Below are positions 1 to 5,293 of a stretch of DNA of 5,951 bases, in pieces. Under the pieces are notes generated by a model that was not told the origin of the DNA, ran no database searches, and saw only the letters and a program-made list of their open reading frames with translations. Each line of letters begins with the position of its first letter. Position 1 is the first letter of the stretch. This stretch comes from Oscillospiraceae bacterium (lineage in GTDB: Bacteria > Bacillota > Clostridia > Oscillospirales > Oscillospiraceae), in assembly GCA_017538775.1 (NCBI GenBank), contig JAFYIF010000030.1, forward strand, positions 1-5,951, read 5' to 3'. The position numbers and the translations under genes were made by a program.

Positions 1-441
1 AGATCTCATGCTCAAATTCGGGGATTTGAAATACTGGAAAATGTCGTGATGTCCACCTTCGGGTCTTTTTTCTGCTTTGGCAATGGTATGCCGACCAGAA
101 GGCTGATCCATAATGATTCTGCCGTTTATCACGGGATGGCGGTGTGCCAGAAGATAAAACATCCTGTTTGCAATGGAACGGGAAATCTGGCTGTAAGAAA
201 TGAAATAACCTCAATTTACCTGAAATCATCCGTGTTCCGATATGACGGATTTTATGATGCTTTGTAAACGTATGTTCACGAAGCCTGCCATATGTTTGGC
301 GGGGATACCTCCCAGTCGTTCAGTCTGAGCCTTACTCTTGCGATGCAGATTCTTCTTGAAAACACTGCACCGATCGCCATAGCTGCGCAGCAGTGGAATG
401 CTGTATTCTCATCCCGTGAAACTGAAGGAGAGACGGCATGA
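1..441 (+). pseudogene. 3' part of a gene for an HExxH-containing protein, interrupted by an in-frame stop
   Basis: Frame 1 is open from the left edge to a TAA at 265-267 and then open again to a TGA at 439-441. The part after the TAA encodes TYVHEACHMFGGD, which contains an HExxH zincin-type motif (cac at 277), then a likely helix SFSLSLTLAMQILLEN and a polar tail. The residues just before the TAA (FRYDGFYDAL) read naturally into TYVHEACH, so I take the stop as a nonsense change inside one gene rather than a gene boundary. From memory, similar HE-x-x-H-x-(F/Y)-GGD endings occur in bacterial proteins with a GHKL-type ATPase domain, but no ATPase motif lies in the window. The gene ends in an ATGA overlap with the next start, which supports this frame as genuine coding sequence. 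The region before about 190 is less convincing. Alternatives are a short intact gene ending at 267, or readthrough. Confidence 0.45.
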
Positions 442-698
442 TTTCCTCTGGCTCCTATGAAGACAGTTTCCGGATGGGTTATCAAGAAGGCTTCCTGATC
501 GGACAATTGGAATCTGCCTACGCTCTCTATGAAACTGGGATCATTACAATCGCACAGGCAGCAGAAGCACTGGACATGAATGAAGTGGAGTTTCGTGCGA
601 GACTCAGTCTTGGATTCGACGAAACTGGGAATGGTCAAAAGGCCATTCAAAAGGCAGGACAATTGCAGGACCAATTTATTGAAATACGAGGGCTTTGA
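438..698 (+). CDS. Small helical protein of unknown function, coupled to the upstream gene
   Basis: This 86-residue protein is not one I recognise. The ATG at 438 shares an ATGA with the stop of the upstream frame and has an AAGGAG site at about 425-430, seven to eight bases ahead, so start choice is firm and translational coupling is likely. Residues 1-30 are polar/aromatic (YEDSFRMGYQEGFLIGQLE). Residues 33-56 (GIITIAQAAEALDMNEVEF) look like a helix-turn-helix-style pair of helices of the kind where a short hydrophobic helix precedes AAE-x-L-x-M. The tail is Gln/Lys rich. There is no signal peptide, membrane segment or cysteine. The helical pair resembles those in small antitoxin-like or UPF0175-type proteins, but that is only a resemblance. 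Base composition is AT-richer than the pot operon and agrees with the upstream gene. A strong promoter for downstream DNA overlaps its 3' end. Confidence 0.6.
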   Translation: MISSGSYEDSFRMGYQEGFLIGQLESAYALYETGIITIAQAAEALDMNEVEFRARLSLGFDETGNGQKAIQKAGQLQDQFIEIRGL

Positions 699-707
699 TG
701 GTATAAT
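679..707 (+). promoter_or_regulatory. Near-consensus SigA-type promoter with extended -10
   Basis: TTGAAA at 679-684 and a perfect TATAAT at 702-707 are separated by 17 bases, and TG precedes the -10 by one base (699-700). Only one base departs from the -35 consensus. Transcription would begin near 714, within the 3'-flanking region of the small gene, and would read into the hairpin at 721-745, the short frame at 749 and the ArsC-like gene at 844. It overlaps the last codons and stop of the 86-residue gene. Confidence 0.7.
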
Positions 708-720
708 ACACCAAACAAGC

Positions 721-745
721 TCTCTTTTTTTATAAAAAAGGGAGA
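721..745 (+). promoter_or_regulatory. RNA hairpin at the predicted 5' end that covers a Shine-Dalgarno site
   Basis: Bases 721-731 can pair with 735-745 in eleven consecutive pairs (two of them G-U) around a three-base loop ATA at 732-734. The 3' arm contains GGGAGA (740-745), the ribosome binding site for the ATG at 749. The folded RNA would therefore hide that site. With transcription starting near 714, the hairpin would be almost the first thing transcribed. It is not a typical terminator: its U-run is inside the stem and nothing U-rich follows. The stem is mostly A-U and so would be weak and could respond to temperature or ribosome traffic. That last point is inference. Confidence 0.5.
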
Positions 746-748
746 ATA

Positions 749-843
749 ATGACATCAGGAAGAAAAGACAGAAAAAAACAGACTGTTCATCCCCAAATTG
801 TTCAACAGCAAAATAATAGACAGGTTATACGAGGTGATGCAGG
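749..843 (+). pseudogene. Possible N-terminal remnant of a REP-associated (Y1-type) transposase
   Basis: An ATG at 749 with GGGAGA four bases ahead opens a frame starting MTSGRKDRKKQTVHPQIV and continuing QQQNNRQVI. From memory, the pattern RKDR-K-x-x-HPPIV-x-x-x-N-x-x-VI is how many REP-associated tyrosine transposases begin, just before the first beta strand that leads to the HUH motif. Here nothing of the catalytic domain follows. The frame runs on to a stop at about 946, but after about 830 it is only an out-of-frame reading of the ArsC-like gene, with many Ser/Arg codons as expected for a shadow. I read it as a truncated fragment at a recombination junction. It could equally be a leader peptide for the ArsC-like gene. 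The family assignment rests on a short stretch and is weak. Confidence 0.25.
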
Positions 844-1176
844 GTGCAAATCCAAATATGGGGAAAGTCCAAATGCTTTGACACGAAGAAGGCCGAGCGC
901 TATTTCAAGGAGCGCCGCATCAAATACCAGTTTATCGACATTCTGAAATACGGCATCAGCAGGGGAGAGCTGCGCAGCGTCTGCCAGGCAACGGGCATGG
1001 ACGCGCTGGTGAACCCCAAGGATCAGGACTATCCGCTGTACCAGTATCTCGCATCGAACGACGCCCGTTTTGAGAAGCTTCTTGAAATCCCGGAGATGCT
1101 GCGTACGCCCATCGTCCGCAACGGCAAAAAGGCCACGGTCGGCTATTGTCCGGAAATCTGGAAGGAATGGGACTGA
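844..1176 (+). CDS. ArsC-family thioredoxin-fold protein (arsenate reductase-like / Spx-like)
   Basis: This is a 110-residue protein of the ArsC/Spx superfamily, a thioredoxin-like fold with a helical insertion. The N-terminal strand MQIQIWGKSKCFDTKKAERYF carries Cys11 in a C-x-x-T arrangement. That is monothiol, unlike the CxxC of redox-sensing Spx. The central helices (about residues 38-82) are followed by the conserved RTPIVRNGK segment at 87-95, whose Pro89 fits the cis-proline of the fold, and by the usual terminal VGY-x-PEIWKEW motif. Two further Cys are at 47 and 102. Start is the GTG at 844, preceded by GAGGTGAT at 831-838. Length and motifs are normal, so the gene appears intact despite sitting at the compositional junction. 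The ArsC arginine pattern needed for arsenate reduction is not evident and no ars genes are adjacent, so an arsenate role is unsupported. A general thiol-redox role is more likely. Confidence 0.8.
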   Translation: MQIQIWGKSKCFDTKKAERYFKERRIKYQFIDILKYGISRGELRSVCQATGMDALVNPKDQDYPLYQYLASNDARFEKLLEIPEMLRTPIVRNGKKATVGYCPEIWKEWD

Positions 1177-1192
1177 AGAAAAAAGAAAAGCA

Positions 1193-1221
1193 TTGACACC
1201 TGCCCCGAAACTTGTTAAGAT
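1193..1221 (+). promoter_or_regulatory. Promoter of the pot operon
   Basis: A perfect TTGACA at 1193-1198 is followed after 17 bases by TAAGAT at 1216-1221, with TGT directly in front (1213-1215) forming an extended -10. The start point would be near 1228, giving a leader of about 35 bases before the ATG at 1263. It lies just after the ArsC-like stop (1176), so the pot genes have their own promoter. No operator palindrome or riboswitch fits in the short leader. Confidence 0.7.
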
Positions 1222-1262
1222 TCGGCGCAGCAGACACTTTTGCTGTACGGAGGGAAGCGCGC

Positions 1263-2375
1263 ATGAGAAAGATTATCGAGCTGAAGAACGTGTCCAAGGC
1301 CTTTGACGGCCAGACGGTGCTGGACAATGTCTCGCTGGACATTTACGACAACGAGTTTCTGACCCTGCTCGGCCCCTCCGGCTGCGGCAAGACCACCACT
1401 CTCCGCATCATTGCGGGCTTTGAGTCGCCCGATTCCGGTTCGCTCTCCTTCCTGGGCGAGGACATTCTGTCCCTGCCGCCGCACCGGCGCAACGTGAACA
1501 CGGTGTTCCAGCGCTACGCGCTTTTCCCGCACCTGAACGTGTTTGAGAACATCGCCTTCCCCCTGCGCGAGAAGAAGGTCCCCCAGGACGAGATCCGCGG
1601 CAAGGTGGACGAGATGCTGCGCCTGGTGGCGCTGACGGGCTTTGAAAAGCGCAGCGTGACCTCGCTCTCCGGCGGACAGCAGCAGCGCGTCGCCATCGCC
1701 CGCGCCCTGATCTCCCGCCCGAAGGTGCTGCTTCTGGACGAGCCGCTGGCTGCCCTCGATCTGAAGCTGCGCAAGGACATGCAGCAGGAGCTGAAGAACA
1801 TCCAGAAGGCCACGGGCATCACCTTCGTCTTCGTCACCCACGACCAGGAAGAGGCGCTCTCGATGAGCGACACCGTGGTGGTCATGTCCGAGGGGCGGAT
1901 TCAGCAGATCGGCACCCCCATCGACATCTACAACGAGCCGCGCAACGCCTTCGTGGCGGACTTCATCGGCGAGAGCAACATCCTCTCCGGCATCATGCTG
2001 CAGGACCGTCTCGTGCGCTTCTCGGGGCGGGACTTCCCCTGCGTGGACGAGGGCTTCGCCAGGAACGAGCCGGTGGACGTGGTCATCCGCCCCGAGGACG
2101 TGGTCATCGTCCCGAAGGGCCAGCTGCGCGGCACCGTGACGAGCGTGACCTTCCTCGGCGTGCACTATGAGATCATCGTGGACATCGGCGGCTTCAAGTG
2201 GATGATCCAGACCACGGGCTTTGCGGACGTGGGGGACGAGATCGGCATCTACGTGGACCCCGAGAACATCCACATCATGAAGAAGTCGGAGTACTCCGGC
2301 CTCTTCGGCGACTACTCCTCCTTCTCCAACGAGTTTGACGAGCTGAGCGACGCGGAAAGCGAGGCGGAGCCGTGA
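1263..2375 (+). CDS. potA: Spermidine/putrescine ABC transporter ATP-binding protein PotA
   Basis: This 370-residue ATPase powers polyamine import and works as a dimer on the cytoplasmic face of PotB/PotC. All nucleotide-binding elements are present: Walker A GPSGCGKT (37-44), Q-loop Gln83 in [10 protein letters not shown], signature LSGGQQQR (135-142), Walker B VLLLDEP (155-161) with catalytic Glu160, and the switch His193 in [13 protein letters not shown]-type regulatory domain follows (roughly 237-340, with VIRPEDV at 274-280). The tail from about 342 is acidic and Ser/Glu rich ([11 protein letters not shown]). I chose the ATG at 1263 because GGAGGG at 1249-1254 sits at ideal spacing and the protein then begins [13 protein letters not shown], the normal family start. 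The longer reading from 1212 would begin inside the -10 region. It is the first gene of the pot operon and overlaps potB by four bases. Polyamine specificity is inferred from the PotB and PotD-like neighbours. Confidence 0.95.
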   Translation: MRKIIELKNVSKAFDGQTVLDNVSLDIYDNEFLTLLGPSGCGKTTTLRIIAGFESPDSGSLSFLGEDILSLPPHRRNVNTVFQRYALFPHLNVFENIAFPLREKKVPQDEIRGKVDEMLRLVALTGFEKRSVTSLSGGQQQRVAIARALISRPKVLLLDEPLAALDLKLRKDMQQELKNIQKATGITFVFVTHDQEEALSMSDTVVVMSEGRIQQIGTPIDIYNEPRNAFVADFIGESNILSGIMLQDRLVRFSGRDFPCVDEGFARNEPVDVVIRPEDVVIVPKGQLRGTVTSVTFLGVHYEIIVDIGGFKWMIQTTGFADVGDEIGIYVDPENIHIMKKSEYSGLFGDYSSFSNEFDELSDAESEAEP

Positions 2376-3229
2376 AAGAGAAAAACGGACTGCGCCTGGC
2401 CCGGCGCCTGGCCCTGGGGCCCTACGGCCTCTGGGCGATGCTGTTCATCCTGGTTCCGCTGCTGTTCGTGGCCTACTACGCCTTCACGGACAACGACTTT
2501 GCCTTCACCACCGACAACATCGCCCGCTTCTTCACCGCGACCAGCGTCTCGGACGGCGTCGTCACCCATACCTACCTGCTGATCTTCTGGCGCTCCCTGA
2601 AGCTCGCGGTGATCTCGACGGTGATCTGCCTGCTGATGGGCTACCCCATCGCCTACATCCTCTCGCGCTCGCCTCTGCGCACGCAGAAGATCCTCATCAC
2701 CCTGATCATGATCCCCATGTGGATGAACTTCCTGATCCGCACCTACGCCTGGATGACGATCCTGCAGGACACGGGCATCCTCAACAGCTTCCTGCGCCTG
2801 CTGTCCCTGCGCCCGGTCCACATCATCGGCACCGAGGGCGCGGTGGTCATCGGCATGGTGTATGATTATTTCCCCTACATGATCCTGCCGATCTACTCCG
2901 TCATGGCGAAGATGGACGTCCGCCTGGAGGAGGCCGCGCGGGACCTGGGCTGCAACAGCTTCGGCGTGCTGCGCCGGGTGATCTTCCCCCTCTCCCTGCC
3001 GGGGGTGATCTCGGGCGTCACCATGGTCCTGATCCCGTCCATCTCGACCTTCTACATCTCCCAGAAGCTGGGCAACGGCAAGTTCTACCTGATCGGCGAC
3101 GCCATCGAGGGCCAGTACGTGGCCAACAACCTGCACTTCGCCGCGGCCATCGCCTTCATCCTCATGGTCATCCTGCTGATCGGCATGGCGCTCATGCAGC
3201 GCTACGCCAACAGCCGGGCCGCCGCCTGA
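2372..3229 (+). CDS. potB: Spermidine/putrescine ABC transporter permease PotB
   Basis: This 285-residue inner-membrane protein forms one half of the polyamine channel. Six hydrophobic segments are visible, at roughly 17-39, 74-98, 106-129, 156-176, 207-228 and 258-276. A soluble stretch between the first two holds the SVSDGVVTH region. The cytoplasmic coupling loop with the EAA motif is clear: EEAARDLG at 186-193 followed by IFPLSLPGV at 204-212, which contacts the PotA dimer. The segment [11 protein letters not shown] (118-128) is typical of PotB. Translation starts at GTG 2372, which overlaps the potA stop as GTGA. The GAGG at 2361-2364 gives adequate spacing, so potA-potB coupling is expected. 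Length is normal for the family. Confidence 0.93.
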   Translation: MKEKNGLRLARRLALGPYGLWAMLFILVPLLFVAYYAFTDNDFAFTTDNIARFFTATSVSDGVVTHTYLLIFWRSLKLAVISTVICLLMGYPIAYILSRSPLRTQKILITLIMIPMWMNFLIRTYAWMTILQDTGILNSFLRLLSLRPVHIIGTEGAVVIGMVYDYFPYMILPIYSVMAKMDVRLEEAARDLGCNSFGVLRRVIFPLSLPGVISGVTMVLIPSISTFYISQKLGNGKFYLIGDAIEGQYVANNLHFAAAIAFILMVILLIGMALMQRYANSRAAA

Positions 3230-3240
3230 AGGGAGCGCAC

Positions 3241-5178
3241 ATGAAAACTTCCGCCAAAATCTACACCGCGCTGATCATGCTCTTCCTCTTCGCGCCCATC
3301 GCGATCCTCCTGATCTTCTCCTTCAACGCCGCCAAGAGCCTCTCGGTCTTCTCCGGCTTCTCCCTCTACTGGTACCGCGAGCTGTTCCGGGACGCCGAGA
3401 CCCTGGGCGCCGTGCGCAACACCCTGGTGCTGGCGCTCTCCGCCGCGGTGCTCTCCACCGCCATGGGCACCGCCGCCGCCGTGGGCATCTTCCGCCTGCG
3501 CTCGAAGGTGCTGCGGGCGGCCTATGACACCGTGACCAACATCCCGATGATCAACCCGGACATCATCACCGGCATCTCCCTGATGCTGATGTTCGTCTTC
3601 GTGGGCCGGCTCTTCGGCGCCGCCACCAGCCTGAACTTCTGGACCATGCTGATCGCCCACATCACCTTCTGCCTGCCCTACGTGATCCTCCAGGTCCTCC
3701 CCAAGCTCCAGCAGATGGACGCCTCGCTCCCCGAAGCCGCGATGGACCTGGGCTGCACGCCCTTCCGCGCCTTCCTGAAGGTCGAGATTCCCGAGATCAT
3801 GCCCGGCATCGTCACCGGCCTCATCATGGCCTTCACCCTGAGCCTGGACGACTTCGTCATCTCCTACTTCACCGCCGGCAACGGCTTCCAGACCCTGCCC
3901 ATCCGCATCTACAACATGACGAAGAAGACCGTCACGCCGAAGATGTACGCCCTCTCGACCATCATCTTCTTCACGATCCTCGCCCTGCTGATCATGACCA
4001 ACCTCATCGACACCGGCCCCGGCGTGGAGAAGCAGGAGAAGAAGGAACGCTCCGCCGCCTCGAAACGGCGCACGAAGCTGGCCTTCGGCATCGGCGCCGT
4101 CCTCGCCGTCGGCATGGCCGCGGTCCTGTTCCTCGGCGCCCCGAAGAAGCCGGTCCTCAACGTCTACAACTGGGGCGAGTACATCTCCGACGGCTCCGAG
4201 GACTCCTTCGACGTCCTCCAGGGCTTCGAGGACTGGTACCTGGCCAACTACGGCCATGAGGTGGAGGTCAACTACACCACCTTCGCCTCCAACGAGGACA
4301 TGTACGCCAAGCTCTCCTCCGGCGCCGTCAGCTACGACGTCATCGTCCCCAGCGACTACATGATCGCCCGCATGCGGGAGGAGGGTATGCTCCTGCCGCT
4401 GGACTTCGACAACATCCCGAATTATCAGTACATCGGCGAGAGCTTCAAAAACCTCTACTACGACCCGGACAACCTCTACTCCGTGCCCTACACCTACAAC
4501 TTCACCGGCATCATCTATGACGCGAACCGGGTGGATGAGGCGGACACCGGGGACTGGGACCTGCTCTGGAACCCGAAGTACGCCGGCCAGATCCTCCAGT
4601 TCAACAACTCCCGCGACGCCTTCGGCACCGCCCAGTATAAGCTGGGACTGGACGTGAACTCCGATGACCCCGCCGACTGGCAGGCCGCCCTCGCCGCCCT
4701 CAAGGAGCAGCAGCCCCTCGTCAAGAGCTACGTCATGGACGAGGTCTATAATATGATGGAGTCCGGCGAGGCCGCCGTCTGCACCTACTACGCCGGGGAC
4801 TACTTCATCATGGCCGATGCCCAGGCCCCCGGGGTGGAGCTGAGCTTCTACGCCCCCGAGCGCACCAACTACTTCGTGGACGCCTTCTGCATCCCGACCT
4901 GCTGCCAGAACAAGGAGCTGGCCGAGGCCTTCATCAACTACATGCTGGAGTACGAGCCCGCCGTCGCCAATGCGGAGTACATCTGCTATGGCTGCCCGAA
5001 CCGCCTTGTCTATGAGGACGGTGCCTATGCCGAGGACATGGGGGAGGAGGCCATGGAGATCCTCTACCCGAACCTGGACGACTTCGGCGAGAAATACGAG
5101 CAGTTCGCCTTCCGCAACCTCAGCCCCGCCATGCTGGGCACCATCAACACCCTCTGGGAAGAACTGAAGATCAACTAA
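3241..5178 (+). CDS. potCD: PotC-PotD fusion: polyamine permease with tethered substrate-binding protein
   Basis: A single 645-residue frame joins two normally separate proteins. Residues 1-255 are PotC: six hydrophobic segments (about 7-29, 61-83, 103-123, 133-156, 185-207, 237-255) and the EAA loop EAAMDLG (165-171) with IPEIMPGI (183-190). A highly basic linker (EKKERSAASKRRTK, about 266-279) precedes a seventh helix (about 281-299, IGAVLAVGMAAVLFLG). Residues 303-645 are a PotD-type binding protein: VLNVYNWGEYI, then VPSDYMIARM (369-378), SRDAF (457-461), CTYYAGDY (514-521), YFVDAFCIP (544-552) and YGCPN (583-587). The topology is coherent, because PotC ends inside, the basic linker obeys the positive-inside rule, and helix seven exports the binding domain. 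It would replace the lipoprotein anchor usual in Gram-positives. AAGGGAG lies about six bases before the ATG, and the gap to potB is 11 bases. No frameshift or internal start with a strong site was seen at the junction. Confidence 0.93.
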   Translation: MKTSAKIYTALIMLFLFAPIAILLIFSFNAAKSLSVFSGFSLYWYRELFRDAETLGAVRNTLVLALSAAVLSTAMGTAAAVGIFRLRSKVLRAAYDTVTNIPMINPDIITGISLMLMFVFVGRLFGAATSLNFWTMLIAHITFCLPYVILQVLPKLQQMDASLPEAAMDLGCTPFRAFLKVEIPEIMPGIVTGLIMAFTLSLDDFVISYFTAGNGFQTLPIRIYNMTKKTVTPKMYALSTIIFFTILALLIMTNLIDTGPGVEKQEKKERSAASKRRTKLAFGIGAVLAVGMAAVLFLGAPKKPVLNVYNWGEYISDGSEDSFDVLQGFEDWYLANYGHEVEVNYTTFASNEDMYAKLSSGAVSYDVIVPSDYMIARMREEGMLLPLDFDNIPNYQYIGESFKNLYYDPDNLYSVPYTYNFTGIIYDANRVDEADTGDWDLLWNPKYAGQILQFNNSRDAFGTAQYKLGLDVNSDDPADWQAALAALKEQQPLVKSYVMDEVYNMMESGEAAVCTYYAGDYFIMADAQAPGVELSFYAPERTNYFVDAFCIPTCCQNKELAEAFINYMLEYEPAVANAEYICYGCPNRLVYEDGAYAEDMGEEAMEILYPNLDDFGEKYEQFAFRNLSPAMLGTINTLWEELKIN

Positions 5179-5206
5179 AAAGTTCAAAGTTTATAGTTAA
5201 AAGTGC
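5179..5206 (+). repeat. Left heptad-repeat array of the intergenic terminator cassette
   Basis: Four consecutive 7-bp units start directly after the potCD stop: AAAGTTC, AAAGTTT, ATAGTTA, AAAGTGC (consensus AAAGTTN). They are the reverse complement in type of the units at 5266-5293. Bases 5185-5204 match the reverse complement of 5274-5293 at 18 of 20 positions, so the two arrays can pair around the terminator hairpin. Confidence 0.7.
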
Positions 5207-5215
5207 AAATAAAGC

Positions 5216-5257
5216 AAAAAAGGACAGCCCGCCGGTTTCTGCTGCAGGCTGTCTTTT
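5216..5257. terminator. Bidirectional rho-independent terminator between convergent genes
   Basis: GACAGCC at 5223-5229 pairs perfectly with GGCTGTC at 5247-5253 over a 17-base loop. On the plus strand TTTT follows, terminating the pot operon. On the minus strand the transcript continues into CTTTTTT from the A-run at 5216-5221, a stronger U-tract, terminating the ABC-F gene. The position between two convergent stop codons fits this dual use. Confidence 0.8.
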
Positions 5258-5265
5258 CGTCTATG

Positions 5266-5293
5266 AACTCTGAACTTTTAACTCTGAACTTTG
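5266..5293 (+). repeat. Right heptad-repeat array, running into the ABC-F gene
   Basis: Four perfect-phase 7-bp units are AACTCTG, AACTTTT, AACTCTG, AACTTTG, that is, two 14-bp copies identical at 13 of 14 positions. On the minus strand units three and four encode the last residues of the ABC-F protein (KVQS) and its TAA stop at 5278-5280. The array is in inverted orientation to the one at 5179-5206. Confidence 0.75.

Noticed and set aside
1..228. An open minus-strand frame reading to the left edge (contains NRMFYLLAHRHPVINGR)
   Set aside because: It uses the same codon boundaries as the plus frame and could be coding, but I see no start with a ribosome binding site. The plus frame joins sensibly to the HExxH segment.
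721..745. Reading the 721-745 hairpin as a terminator for the 86-residue gene
   Set aside because: The T-run is in the 5' arm of the stem, the stem is mostly A-T, and no T-run follows the 3' arm.
276..755. A 159-residue minus-strand frame over the small 438-698 gene
   Set aside because: The plus-strand gene has an ATGA coupling and a good ribosome binding site. The minus frame has no plausible start context or domain.
844..946. The part of the 749 frame that overlaps the ArsC-like gene
   Set aside because: It is out of frame with a recognisable protein and turns into Ser/Arg-rich sequence typical of a shadow.
1212..1262. An upstream start for PotA at 1212
   Set aside because: It falls within the predicted -10 region, lacks a ribosome binding site, and adds residues not typical of PotA. 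The ATG at 1263 has GGAGGG at proper distance.
1177..1262. A riboswitch or operator in the pot leader
   Set aside because: The leader after the predicted start is only about 35 bases and shows no conserved aptamer or clear palindrome.
1215..3136. Long minus-strand frames over potA and potB (1215-2273 and 2312-3136)
   Set aside because: These are antisense shadows of strongly conserved genes, with His/Asp/Gln-rich nonsense composition and no ribosome binding sites.
3202..5187. A 661-residue open frame on the minus strand across potCD
   Set aside because: It is antisense to a clear PotC-PotD protein. The composition (runs of Val, Gly, Glu, His, Asp) is what C-ending codons give when read backwards, and it has no motif.
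5179..5293. The short repeats as a CRISPR array
   Set aside because: Units are 7 bp and contiguous, with no spacers, and are inverted around a hairpin.
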